From Prevotella sp. (GTDB lineage Bacteria; Bacteroidota; Bacteroidia; Bacteroidales; Bacteroidaceae), in contig JAIJUV010000010.1 of NCBI GenBank assembly GCA_022732315.1, positions 1 to 36,420 of the forward strand: a stretch of DNA of 36,420 nt, in the 5' to 3' direction. The translations under genes were made by a program, and so were the position numbers. The notes under the pieces are model-generated. The model saw nothing but the letters and a program-made list of their open reading frames with translations, had not been told where the DNA came from and did not search any database. This document shows, piece by piece, positions 27,728-36,378 of this stretch (its first letter is position 1; the number at the start of each line of letters is the position of its first letter).

Positions 27728-30112
27728 TTAATTCTTCACAAGTCTCACACCATAAATCTGTCCTACCTGCTTGCCCTTGTGAGCTACAAACTTCACTCTT
27801 ACTTCCTTCTTGCCCTTAACAAACTCTGAAGGAATGGCATAATCAACGGTCTTAAATTGAGTGGTGCGCCAACGATGGCTATTGTTTACACTCGTGAGAA
27901 GATGGTCGTCGATATAGATGTCAAACTCACTGGTGCGCCACTCATCCTGTCCCCAGAACTTGAGCTGAAGGCTAAGATTAGTCTCTCCCTTGGTCTGCAT
28001 CAGATAGCTGAAATAATGACCATCCCTTGCATCACGGAAGAAGATACCCTCTGTATTACCCTTGTCCGAATTATCGGTCTCCATACGATGGTCAGTCTCC
28101 GGCTGTTGTTCACCTGGGCTCACCTTATCCACAGTTCTAGCCTCCAAAGCCTGACGGGCATTTTCCTCATCAGCCAACTTCTGCATATAAGCCTTGTACT
28201 CATTCTCGCCAAGTGCCAACCAGTACATCATATATCGAGAATCGTGAATTTCGAAGAAAGGCTGCAACTCGCCTTCGATGGCATTCTCCATGTGGGTGGC
28301 AAGTTTAAAATGCAATGGCTTGCCAGGAATTGGCTTCAGGTCTTTGGCAATGTCGTCGAGATGTTTCGGCAACAGAATAGGAGCCTTGTCAAGAGCCAGT
28401 TTCTTTCCACTGGCATACTGTCCGAAACGGCTGTCATCAGCAATGAGTCTACGCATATCCTCCGTTCCCGTCTTCATGCCGAGCAGGACAGGACCATACA
28501 TGATTGCCACATACTGAGGCACATTGATCATCGGTTTGATGTAAGCGTGCATAGGCATCGAAATCTTTACCTGGTCACCCTTCTTCCATTTGCGCTTGAT
28601 GCAGACAAATCCATTCTCCTCATAGCTGTCGGCATCAAAACCTACACCCGTCACGGTGAAGTTACCACACCAGGATGGCTTGCGGACTTTCAGGATGAAA
28701 GTTCCCTTACCTTTGGCTACTTCTACAACAGATGTCTCAGCATACGGGAAGGCGGTCTGCTGACGAATCACCATCTTTCTATCCTTCCAATTCAACTCGG
28801 ATGCCACGAAGAGATTCACGTACAGGGCATCGTTCTCCGCCTTCACACCCTTTTCGTGCGTCCAGACAAACTGTCCATACTTTCCGTGGTCTTCCATTCC
28901 TGTTCCCACGCAGCACCACATCGCCTCATTAGGGGCAGAATAGTTACGGTAATGGCGAGGACGGGCGGGAGTGAAATAGACATAGCCGCCATGCTGCGGA
29001 TGCTGGGCAGAGAGGATATGGTTGAACATCGCAGTCTCGTAAAAGTCGCCATACATGCCATTAGGCTTTACTCGGTTCAAATCCTCGGTAAGCTTCAGCA
29101 TATTATAAGTATTGCAAGACTCCGGTCCATCGATGTCGTTGATATAGTCGATGCAATTTTCCTTAGTCGGGAAGTGCTCACGCCTGCTGTTACCTCCCAA
29201 AGCCAGCGAACGCTGACGTGTCACAATTTCCCAGAAATACTCGCTGGCATTGTGATATTGCACATCATGAGCCAACTCAGCGATGCGCTGATAGCCGATA
29301 ACCTTCGGAATCTGTGTATTGGCATGCATATTGTCAAGGCAGTCCTTGCCGTTTTCCAGAGGAACAAGCAACATTCTGTGGGAGAAGCGGCGGGCACAAT
29401 CCAGATATTTCTGCTCTCCGGTAATGGCGTATGCATCAGCAAGCACCTCGTTCATGCCTCCATGCTCGTTGCCGAGCATTTTCTCCATCTGTTCGTCGTT
29501 CAGATCACGCGTAATGCCCACAGCCCAATCGCAGAACTTCAGAAAGAGATTCTTTGCCTGTTCATTGCCGCAATAGAGCCATGCATCACGAAGACCTGCA
29601 TACATCTTATGAATGTTATAGAAAGGTGCCCATGTTCCGAAGTAAGGTCCGAAATCTCCCTTACTGAAAGCCGTCCACATCTTGGCACTATTCGGAACAC
29701 CACCTATATAGTTATGGCACCAGGCATCAGGGCGCTGATTGTTGGCATCAAGCACCAGCTGGAGTTCGGATATCATATATTCCATGCGCTTGCGGCACTC
29801 CTCATTGCCTGTGGCTGCATTGATGGCAAGGGCCGACAGATAATGTCCGCCCACATGTCCGTCCAGTCCATCCCAGTTGGGATAAGAAGGTTTGCGAGGC
29901 TGCAAGCCTGCCTCCTTGCGATAAGGGGCAAGCATGCGGTCGCAATCATATTTCAGGAGCACCTGCACGTTCAAGTCGCGAGCATGCTTCAATGGTCCGT
30001 CCAGAAGGGTGATATCGCCCAGCGGGAACTCATCCTTATAAAGTTTATCTTGCGCCACAACACCCAAGGCTGGCGCAATGCTCAGCAGAGCAATCATCAG
30101 TTGTTTCTTCAT
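27728..30112 (-). CDS. GH127/GH146-type beta-L-arabinofuranosidase (DUF1680 fold)
   Basis: This 794-residue protein has a signal peptide (1-20). The (alpha/alpha)6 catalytic domain (about 25-420) contains the zinc-site pattern of this clan: E331-x-C333 in PESCNTYNMLK and C400-C401 in NEAMWCCVGTG. The cysteine corresponding to the nucleophile should be one of the CC pair, and E312 in RREHF is a candidate acid. Beta-sandwich domains follow (about 425-620), plus a C-terminal module (about 690-794; EGIFFRDARDG...). The length with extra C-terminal domains resembles GH146 more than the shorter GH127 enzymes, but I cannot separate them by eye. Release of beta-linked L-arabinofuranose from side chains is the expected reaction, probably in the periplasm. 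It has its own promoter, box and terminator. Confidence 0.88.
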   Translation of the reverse strand: MKKQLMIALLSIAPALGVVAQDKLYKDEFPLGDITLLDGPLKHARDLNVQVLLKYDCDRMLAPYRKEAGLQPRKPSYPNWDGLDGHVGGHYLSALAINAATGNEECRKRMEYMISELQLVLDANNQRPDAWCHNYIGGVPNSAKMWTAFSKGDFGPYFGTWAPFYNIHKMYAGLRDAWLYCGNEQAKNLFLKFCDWAVGITRDLNDEQMEKMLGNEHGGMNEVLADAYAITGEQKYLDCARRFSHRMLLVPLENGKDCLDNMHANTQIPKVIGYQRIAELAHDVQYHNASEYFWEIVTRQRSLALGGNSRREHFPTKENCIDYINDIDGPESCNTYNMLKLTEDLNRVKPNGMYGDFYETAMFNHILSAQHPQHGGYVYFTPARPRHYRNYSAPNEAMWCCVGTGMEDHGKYGQFVWTHEKGVKAENDALYVNLFVASELNWKDRKMVIRQQTAFPYAETSVVEVAKGKGTFILKVRKPSWCGNFTVTGVGFDADSYEENGFVCIKRKWKKGDQVKISMPMHAYIKPMINVPQYVAIMYGPVLLGMKTGTEDMRRLIADDSRFGQYASGKKLALDKAPILLPKHLDDIAKDLKPIPGKPLHFKLATHMENAIEGELQPFFEIHDSRYMMYWLALGENEYKAYMQKLADEENARQALEARTVDKVSPGEQQPETDHRMETDNSDKGNTEGIFFRDARDGHYFSYLMQTKGETNLSLQLKFWGQDEWRTSEFDIYIDDHLLTSVNNSHRWRTTQFKTVDYAIPSEFVKGKKEVRVKFVAHKGKQVGQIYGVRLVKN

Positions 30113-30150
30113 AATTTGATGTCAGTTGATTAAATTGTTATTTGTGGCTG

Positions 30151-30158
30151 CAAAGGTA
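30151..30158 (-). promoter_or_regulatory. -7 promoter box of the GH127/146 gene (TACCTTTG)
   Basis: TACCTTTGCAGCC on the minus strand, identical over 13 nt to the SusC operon promoter, lies 39 nt upstream of the start codon. Confidence 0.7.
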
Positions 30159-30177
30159 AGCCAAAAAACAGAATTCT

Positions 30178-30203
30178 ACTTTTTCACATGTTTCAAATAG
30201 TTT
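30178..30203 (-). promoter_or_regulatory. Putative HTCS operator, GH127/146 promoter
   Basis: The plus-strand core ATGTTTCAAATAGTTT differs by one base from the GH97 copy and is preceded by ACTTTTTCAC. The C of CAAAT (30194) is 43 nt from the first base of the -7 box (30151). Confidence 0.65.
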
Positions 30204-30273
30204 AAATGAGGTTACACATAAGAAGAGGGTGCGTCATAATATGATTTAAATACTTGATATATACAGAAAAAAA

Positions 30274-30321
30274 ACATCAATGAAACGTCTCGGTTTTAGT
30301 GCCGAGAAGTCTCATTGATGT
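30274..30321 (-). terminator. Rho-independent terminator of the GH5 gene
   Basis: A stem of about 20 bp with a few mismatches (acatcaatga...ctcgg with ccgag...tcattgatgt) is followed on the minus strand by eight T. It lies 25 nt after the GH5 stop. Confidence 0.85.
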
Positions 30322-30345
30322 ATCATGGAAGTCTCACTTAATATT

Positions 30346-32868
30346 CTATCTCAAAACCACCTTCTTGCCATTATGGATATAGATACCCTTGGTTGGGTGT
30401 TCTACCCGCTGACCCTGAAGCGTGTACCAGCCAGAGTTCACTTTGGTCTCCTGACCGCTGATATGCTCAGCACTCTCAACCTGCCCGATGCCCGTAGTGC
30501 CATCGTTCCAACCACCATCGATGCTTCTTGAACGGGAAGCACTGGTCATGGAAATCTTCAAATGACCTACCACTACCTCAAGCCATGAGCCACTGCCACC
30601 CCAGCTGTTTGCCACAGGAGTGAAGCGGAAGTGATAGTAACCCGTGCGGGAAGCGGTGAATCGTACCTGACCACTATTGCTGCCATAAGTATTTGCACCA
30701 GTGTTCTTGTTCACATTCTTGGTACACTGGATAATCTGAGAACCCAGCACGTTGTTGCTCTCGTCGAGAACCTCACACTTCAGATAAGGAGACCCCGACC
30801 ACGCCACGGCATTATAAGAGAATACATAGCTGCCCTGCTTCAACGAGAAGCCATAGCCCCAAGTAGAACCAAACTCAGCGTAGCCTGCCTTGCTGGCATC
30901 GCTCTGACGGATGTAAAGACCCGTAGAAAAATCACCACCGGCAAACTGGAAGATGCGTGGACCGCTGCCGGCTGCACCAGCCGCTTTCTGCTCTCCAGCA
31001 TCAACAATCTTCCATCCGGCAGGAACCTGTCCCACGGCATTCAGTGCCAGCGGATTTCCCTTGAAGTAAAGAGCCACATTGCCTACCAGAGCCTCAACCC
31101 AGGCACCACCTGTGCCCTTGGCATCTGCCACAGGGGTGAAACGTACACGGTAATTGCCCTTAATCATGGAATAGAACGAGAGAGAAACCCTGGTGGTACC
31201 CGAGAGATAAGCACCCGCCTTGCCATTCGCATTGCCATTTGCCTTGACGATGGTAGAAGCAAGAACAGCATTCTGAGGGTCGAACACCTCTACCTTCATA
31301 TATGGAGCACCCTTCCAGGCAGCCACATTGCAGCTCAGTTCATACTCGCCATATACCAGAGGCAGGGTATAACCGTTGGTATTACCATATTCTATATAGC
31401 CAGCCTTATCGGCAGAAATACTTCTCACATAGAACGCATTCTTGAAATCACCAGAGAAGTTCATGATGCGTGGACCGCTCGACTTATTGCCGGCATAAAC
31501 CTGGCTACCATTATCTGCCACAGTCCATCCCGAAGGAACGAATCCGCTGCCATCACCCCACGACTTGATGATGTTCTCGCCCTGGGTATTGCCAGAAGTT
31601 GAGGAACCGGTAGAAGGCTGAGTATTCTGGTTAGAAGAAGACGTACCAGCAGACTTATGCGCATAGTCTTTCTTGGAATACTCGTAATACCAGTAGAAGC
31701 AGGTCTGACCGCAAGCCTCCGGATTAGCCTCCAATCCAGCCTTGATTTGACCAGTTTTCAGGAAGTTGTCGATATCAAGATAATCATCAGTGCTAGTCAG
31801 CGTCATGCTGATGTTTCCGAAATGATCCATCACCTTCTTCCAGGCATTACCCCATTTGCTGGTAGTGGCAGTTCCCCATGAACCCAGGTTGCTGGCCACC
31901 CACTGTCCAAACTCATTATACTTACCTGCACCAGGTCTCTCCGGACTCCAGTCTATCTCAGAAACAAGAATCGGTTTATTCTTTACCACAGGCACCTGCT
32001 TCTGGAAATTATAGATGAACGCATTGGAATCATAGTTCTTATCACTTGCCCCATACCATCCCGGATACACATGAACGGCATAGCCGAAATTACTATCAGA
32101 TACAGGATAGGTGGCATAATTCTCATACTGGCTCTGATAACCAGTGCCAGGAATCCAGATAATACCCTTGAATCCATTCTTGCGAATCACATCAACCACT
32201 GGTTGGAAATAATCTCGCATGGCTGTGGCAGAACTCTGACCATACCTATTATATATATGAACAGGCTCGTTGGCAAGTTCCAGGGATACGATGCCGGAAT
32301 TATTCTTCACCCAACTGTTGCTGGAAACAATGTTCCACACCGTTTTAAGATAATTCTGATAAGCATCGCCTACCTTCAAATCCTTAGGACATACGCCTGG
32401 AGGACGAATCACCACATACAAGCCATGATTGATGGCCTTCTGCGCAATAGGCAGATAAAGGGCATCAAGATACTTCTGCAAACGGGTAGCACTGAAACGC
32501 GATATATTAGCCTCTCCAGTATCAGAACCCGTTGACTTCTTGTTGGGATCATTGGTCCAGCCTGGTTCGAGATGAAGACGGAAGATATTACAATAAGTGC
32601 CTTTAGCAGGATTCTGGAGTGCTCCGAAAATCTTGTCGTAATAGCTAATGCATGGCTGAATATTGTTATCAGTACAAGTATTACCCCAACGGTATTTGTT
32701 GAAGTAAGGACTCGGTGTATCCATCACACCATGCAAAACCACTTTGTTGCCATAGGCATCATTCAACTGATTACCATTCACATGAAGCGGCGAAACCACT
32801 CCAAACTGGGCGAACAGACATGACGGTAGCAACACAGCCGCCAATATCGCCAAAAATCTCTTTTTCAT
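30346..32868 (-). CDS. GH5 family endo-glycanase with two tandem beta-sandwich modules (putative xylanase)
   Basis: This 840-residue protein has a signal peptide (1-20; it includes PSC, but the normal AxA-type cleavage near LFAQ is as likely as lipidation). A GH5 barrel (about 25-395) has acid/base E201 in ELANEP and nucleophile E304 in LVSEIDW. A Ser/Thr/Gly/Asn-rich linker (about 406-430) follows, then two related beta-sandwich modules (about 435-605 and 606-775) sharing GW-x-VxD, SGPRI, GDF, KAGYxEFG and YRVRFTPVA-type segments, and a C-terminal tail (791-840) with TTGIG and KGIYIHNGKKVVLR. GH5 covers many specificities; Bacteroidota xylan loci often contain subfamily 21 xylanases, which I consider likely but unproven. 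It has its own promoter with the shared box. Confidence 0.88.
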   Translation of the reverse strand: MKKRFLAILAAVLLPSCLFAQFGVVSPLHVNGNQLNDAYGNKVVLHGVMDTPSPYFNKYRWGNTCTDNNIQPCISYYDKIFGALQNPAKGTYCNIFRLHLEPGWTNDPNKKSTGSDTGEANISRFSATRLQKYLDALYLPIAQKAINHGLYVVIRPPGVCPKDLKVGDAYQNYLKTVWNIVSSNSWVKNNSGIVSLELANEPVHIYNRYGQSSATAMRDYFQPVVDVIRKNGFKGIIWIPGTGYQSQYENYATYPVSDSNFGYAVHVYPGWYGASDKNYDSNAFIYNFQKQVPVVKNKPILVSEIDWSPERPGAGKYNEFGQWVASNLGSWGTATTSKWGNAWKKVMDHFGNISMTLTSTDDYLDIDNFLKTGQIKAGLEANPEACGQTCFYWYYEYSKKDYAHKSAGTSSSNQNTQPSTGSSTSGNTQGENIIKSWGDGSGFVPSGWTVADNGSQVYAGNKSSGPRIMNFSGDFKNAFYVRSISADKAGYIEYGNTNGYTLPLVYGEYELSCNVAAWKGAPYMKVEVFDPQNAVLASTIVKANGNANGKAGAYLSGTTRVSLSFYSMIKGNYRVRFTPVADAKGTGGAWVEALVGNVALYFKGNPLALNAVGQVPAGWKIVDAGEQKAAGAAGSGPRIFQFAGGDFSTGLYIRQSDASKAGYAEFGSTWGYGFSLKQGSYVFSYNAVAWSGSPYLKCEVLDESNNVLGSQIIQCTKNVNKNTGANTYGSNSGQVRFTASRTGYYHFRFTPVANSWGGSGSWLEVVVGHLKISMTSASRSRSIDGGWNDGTTGIGQVESAEHISGQETKVNSGWYTLQGQRVEHPTKGIYIHNGKKVVLR

Positions 32869-32957
32869 TTGTTTTTAGGTTGAATTATAAAAGTTTAAAA
32901 TTGTTATGATACCGATGATTTTCACCGGCTTTTGTTATTTAAGTTGTTAAAACGCCG

Positions 32958-32965
32958 CAAAAATA
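32958..32965 (-). promoter_or_regulatory. -7 promoter box of the GH5 gene (TATTTTTG)
   Basis: TATTTTTG on the minus strand fits TAnnTTTG and gives a leader of about 85 nt before the GH5 start. Confidence 0.6.
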
Positions 32966-32984
32966 GCGATTTATTCGATTCATA

Positions 32985-33010
32985 ACTTTATTTCATGTAA
33001 CAAATGCTTT
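32985..33010 (-). promoter_or_regulatory. Putative HTCS operator, GH5 promoter
   Basis: The plus-strand core is ATGTAACAAATGCTTT, preceded by ACTTTATTTC. The C of CAAAT (33001) is 43 nt from the first base of the -7 box (32958). The same 18 leading bases recur at 34490-34507. Confidence 0.62.
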
Positions 33011-33060
33011 GTTATGGCTACCATGTCGAATAATTATCTAAAAGTGTCTGTTTTATAAAA

Positions 33061-33103
33061 CAGAAAAGATGCCCTCGCGTCTTTTGCTAGGACATCTTTT
33101 CTG
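33061..33103 (-). terminator. Rho-independent terminator of the beta-propeller gene
   Basis: A stem of about 14 bp with one mismatch (cagaaaagatg-ccc with ggacatcttttctg) is followed on the minus strand by TTTTATAAAA. It lies about 60 nt after the stop of the propeller lipoprotein gene, separating it from the GH5 promoter. Confidence 0.8.
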
Positions 33104-33165
33104 TAATCAAGGATTATCTGTCAATAGAGCATGCCAAACATCCATAACTTCTTATCTACAAAATC

Positions 33166-34329
33166 TTACTTCAATGTATATTTTACTATAAATCCATCTC
33201 CATTCTGTACATTGCCTTCTACATTACATCCCATCTGCTTCCAGCATTCCAGCATTGATGGCAAATCTTGCTTTTCTACATAAGCATAAAGCGATTGAGC
33301 ATCTACATTTTTAATTAATGGGAAAATTTTCTTTTTGCCAGAGTACAAATTTATCTTTTTAAGTTCACCCGATGCCTTGTCATACAAGACAGAATACCAA
33401 TCAGACAAGCGATTTCCCTTTTTGACATGAACAATGATAGCTTTGTCCACTTCCATTTTAGACACAAGAATTTCCTTGTCTGTATTCATCAAAAACAGAT
33501 TCTTTTTATTCTCATTTGACCCAAATGCCTCTAAGTCATTTTTAGTAAGCACATTTGAGCCTCCTTCGAACTTATATTTTCTTGAACATTCCATAGTCGT
33601 AGCGTCAAAAGTGTAAATATAGTCACTATAAATTGGAGGGACAAAAGTTACTGCAGAGCCTTTCCTCAGAAAGAAGCAATCGCTTTGCATATTTATTTTA
33701 TCAATTTCATCCATCTCATAATCTATATTCTTCAAAATCTTAGACGAAGAGGAATCAAAAACTAACATACCTGTCGACTCACCGCTCACTGACGTAGGTA
33801 TTAAGACGTGAAGATGTTTTGATAAATCGTAAATACGGTCAAACATTAAACCCGTATCTTTACTTTTCGCTAGTTTAGTCGGGAGTTTCACTTTTTTCAA
33901 TAAGTTAAAATTCACATCATAGCACAACAAATGAGTAGGAGTCAATATCTCAATATTATTATTATATGGATTATAAGAATAACCCATAACTATGGAATAT
34001 TCTTCGTGCCCATTACCTATCTTAGCCTCTGATGAAGACACAAACTTTCCTGTTTTGTCAAAAACAGTCAAGATTTGTCTTGAATCAGATACAACATAAT
34101 AATTATCAGAAACCTGCACACGGTCTACATTCCCCAAAAAGTTTCCCTCACGCATAGCTAAGGGAACTATCTCTATCTTAGAAAACAAATCAGAGACAGA
34201 ACATTCCTTTACATTCCCGAGATTGATAACCGGACACACCTTTTCCTGCTGATGTTGGCAAGAGGCCAATAATGAAAGATAGCTTATTACTATCACTGTA
34301 CAAAACAGTCTAAAAAATACTTTTTTCAT
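33166..34329 (-). CDS. 6-bladed beta-propeller lipoprotein of unknown function
   Basis: From M31 of the longest frame, this is a 387-residue lipoprotein with signal MKKVFFRLFCTVIV... and lipobox LLASC. The body is a run of beta-strand repeats (VFDKTGKFVSS, LLCYDVNFNLLKKV, YIYTFDATTME) typical of the Bacteroidota 6-bladed beta-propeller lipoproteins (PF17170-like, BF3164-type). The longer start at 34419 is rejected because the putative -7 box (34357-34364) would lie inside the coding region and the shorter start gives a normal lipoprotein signal. It is divergent from the TPR gene at 34612. The codon use is more AT-rich than in the enzyme genes. No enzymatic residues are recognised; a ligand-binding or signalling role is a guess. 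Confidence 0.75.
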   Translation of the reverse strand: MKKVFFRLFCTVIVISYLSLLASCQHQQEKVCPVINLGNVKECSVSDLFSKIEIVPLAMREGNFLGNVDRVQVSDNYYVVSDSRQILTVFDKTGKFVSSSEAKIGNGHEEYSIVMGYSYNPYNNNIEILTPTHLLCYDVNFNLLKKVKLPTKLAKSKDTGLMFDRIYDLSKHLHVLIPTSVSGESTGMLVFDSSSSKILKNIDYEMDEIDKINMQSDCFFLRKGSAVTFVPPIYSDYIYTFDATTMECSRKYKFEGGSNVLTKNDLEAFGSNENKKNLFLMNTDKEILVSKMEVDKAIIVHVKKGNRLSDWYSVLYDKASGELKKINLYSGKKKIFPLIKNVDAQSLYAYVEKQDLPSMLECWKQMGCNVEGNVQNGDGFIVKYTLK

Positions 34330-34356
34330 AACTTTTATATTTTGGATTTTACGCTG

Positions 34357-34364
34357 CAAATTTA
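34357..34364 (-). promoter_or_regulatory. -7 promoter box of the propeller gene (TAAATTTG)
   Basis: TAAATTTGCAGCG on the minus strand fits TAnnTTTG and lies 27 nt upstream of the chosen start. The box shared by the enzyme promoters is not at the equivalent distance. Confidence 0.5.
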
Positions 34365-34489
34365 AGGAAAGAAATCCAATCAGAACCACTATCTTGTTCA
34401 CTTTTTGTTTGTTTATCATTATTTTCCATTATAAACAGCAAAGTAAACAAAAAGTAAATTTTTATAATTACGTAGCACATATTGAGAAG

Positions 34490-34515
34490 ACTTTATTTCA
34501 TGTAACATAAACTTT
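34490..34515. promoter_or_regulatory. Fifth, diverged copy of the regulatory box in the divergent promoter region
   Basis: This 26-nt stretch matches the GH5 box (32985-33010) at 23 of 26 positions, including 18 identical leading bases (ACTTTATTTCATGTAACA). It lies between the divergent propeller and TPR genes but not at the 43-nt spacing seen in the other four, so its function is unclear. Confidence 0.4.
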
Positions 34516-34578
34516 AGATTTCTTCATTTTCATAAGAAATAAGCTATAAGAAAAATCTTTTTTTCAAGAAAAAATATA

Positions 34579-34586
34579 TATCTTTG
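34579..34586 (+). promoter_or_regulatory. -7 promoter box of the TPR gene (TATCTTTG)
   Basis: TATCTTTG on the plus strand fits TAnnTTTG and lies 25 nt upstream of the ATG at 34612. The upstream sequence is very AT-rich without a clear TTTG at -33. Confidence 0.5.
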
Positions 34587-34611
34587 CAAAAACTTTTAAA
34601 AATCAAGTAAA

Positions 34612-36342
34612 ATGAAGAAACTTACAATCTTATTTTTTATTTGTCTTTTGGCTTCATGCACAAAGCAAGCGAATAAGCAATTATCCAACATTGAAAACAT
34701 CATGTTGGTTCAGCCTGATAGTGCATTCACACTCCTGCAAAAGGATTCTGCATCTATTTGCAAAGAAGGTACAGATGCCCAAATGTACTATCAAATCATC
34801 CGTTGTCGAGTTGCCGACTTATTATACATACCCCACACAAGTGATTCTACTATGCTTAAAGTCGCCAACTACTATACTAAACAAAATAACCAAAAAGCGC
34901 TCTCTATGGCATATTACTGTTTAGGCTGTATTTACAGAGACCTTAAAGAACACCCTCGCGCTATTAATTATTTCTTAAAATCTATCGACACAGACAGTAC
35001 TCATACCCCAAAGGAAATGATTGGAAGATGTTATTACCAGCTATCTGGTTTTGAAGATAATCGAAAAAATCCAATCAAAGCACTAGAGTATGAAATTAAA
35101 GCATATAATTATATTTCACAAACAAAAGATTACACGTTAGCTAATAATTGCCTTATTAATATTGCCCAAGACTACAAGACTTTGGGCAACGATGAGAAAT
35201 ATTCCGCATTTATTAATCTCGCTAAAAATAAGATTTCAGCAACAAAAGATACAATCAACTTAGCTCGCTTCATCATTGTCAAAGGCCAAATTGCCATTCA
35301 AGGAAGAAACAATAAAGAGCTAAAAACTTTGATTAATGAAGGCAAAAAAATCTTGCCAACCATACTCAAACAACAAGAATATGGGTTTTATTTAATTCAA
35401 GGCTATTATTATAAAGAGCTGCACCAAGTAGATTCTGCGTCCTATTATTTTCAAAAAGTTTTAAACATAGGAAATCCCATTATAGAGTATGAAGCTAATA
35501 CAGCCCTATCTGAAACAAATGCCGAGAATAGAGAATACACTACTGCTTGGAAATTTCAAAATAAAGCCATAAAGCTAAGAAACGCCATTGATTCCATCGA
35601 CAACAAGCAGGAGGCAGAAAAGATGAAGGCATCGTATAACTATGAGTTGGAGGTTGCCAAAAGAGAGGAGGCAGAAGAGAGCAAGAACAGGTACAAGTAT
35701 GCAATGTTACTCGGCATCATTTGTATCCTAGGACTTACTACGCTCATCTTGGCACATAAAAACGCATCCAAGAAAAAAAGTATCAAGCAACTCAAGCTCA
35801 TTGCGCAGCAAAACGAGCTAATTCAAAATCAAGAACAGAAGATTGAAGAACAGAAGAACATGATGCACGAACATGTAAGCAATATCAAAAAACTTGAAAC
35901 AAGAAACAACGAACTATCGAAATACCAGCTTACATCATCTGAGCATTGCATCAACAAACTGTCAAAGAATATAAAACTTGATGATGACAGATGGAACCAA
36001 TTTAGAATGTCCGAATCATATTATAAATTGCACAAAATGATAAGAAACGGACTCGATCATTATACCAATTCAGAACAAAAACAAGCCATTATAGATATCA
36101 TGGCAACCATCGACAACTTGTTCAATGAATATGGCAAACGCCTTACTGCATTCCTTCCTGGTCTCAAAGACTCACAGTTGGAATTTGCTTATCTAATAAA
36201 AGCAGAAATAAACTTTTCCAACATAGCTATCTTACTAAGAAAGAGTAAACCTAGCATCACAAAGATTAGCAAAAGTTTCGATGAATACCTTGAAAAGAAT
36301 ATGAAGGGTTTGGATATCAAAACGTTCTTACATGACTTCTAA
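34612..36342 (+). CDS. TPR lipoprotein with membrane helix, coiled coil and HTH-like C-terminus (putative sensor-regulator)
   Basis: This 576-residue protein has a lipoprotein-type N-terminus (FFICLLASC, C16). TPR-like helical repeats follow (about 25-330; for example ALSMAYYCLGCIYRDLKEHPRAINYFLKS). One membrane helix (about 363-382) leads to a coiled coil (about 385-440) and a C-terminal helical domain (about 455-576). The part SQLEFAYLIKAEINFSNIAILLRKSKPSITK (about 521-551) has the rhythm of a LuxR-type helix-turn-helix. Bacteroidota have many proteins with this order of parts, in which a periplasmic TPR region is linked through the membrane to a cytoplasmic regulatory domain. DNA binding here is an inference. 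If the N-terminus were truly lipidated and a second membrane helix followed, the topology would need both to sit in the inner membrane. It is divergent from the propeller gene. Confidence 0.75.
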   Translation: MKKLTILFFICLLASCTKQANKQLSNIENIMLVQPDSAFTLLQKDSASICKEGTDAQMYYQIIRCRVADLLYIPHTSDSTMLKVANYYTKQNNQKALSMAYYCLGCIYRDLKEHPRAINYFLKSIDTDSTHTPKEMIGRCYYQLSGFEDNRKNPIKALEYEIKAYNYISQTKDYTLANNCLINIAQDYKTLGNDEKYSAFINLAKNKISATKDTINLARFIIVKGQIAIQGRNNKELKTLINEGKKILPTILKQQEYGFYLIQGYYYKELHQVDSASYYFQKVLNIGNPIIEYEANTALSETNAENREYTTAWKFQNKAIKLRNAIDSIDNKQEAEKMKASYNYELEVAKREEAEESKNRYKYAMLLGIICILGLTTLILAHKNASKKKSIKQLKLIAQQNELIQNQEQKIEEQKNMMHEHVSNIKKLETRNNELSKYQLTSSEHCINKLSKNIKLDDDRWNQFRMSESYYKLHKMIRNGLDHYTNSEQKQAIIDIMATIDNLFNEYGKRLTAFLPGLKDSQLEFAYLIKAEINFSNIAILLRKSKPSITKISKSFDEYLEKNMKGLDIKTFLHDF

Positions 36343-36378
36343 ACTTCAGAAAAAATACCCTTCGGTCAGTCTGCTTGT

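Noticed and set aside
27857..30133. 758-residue plus-strand frame opposite the GH127/146 gene
   Set aside because: It is antisense to a clearly identified enzyme with intact zinc-site motifs; the translation shows no domain and is a by-product of codon use on the other strand.
34330..34419. N-terminal extension of the propeller lipoprotein
   Set aside because: The extension would place the likely -7 box inside the gene and put a non-signal segment in front of a normal lipoprotein signal.
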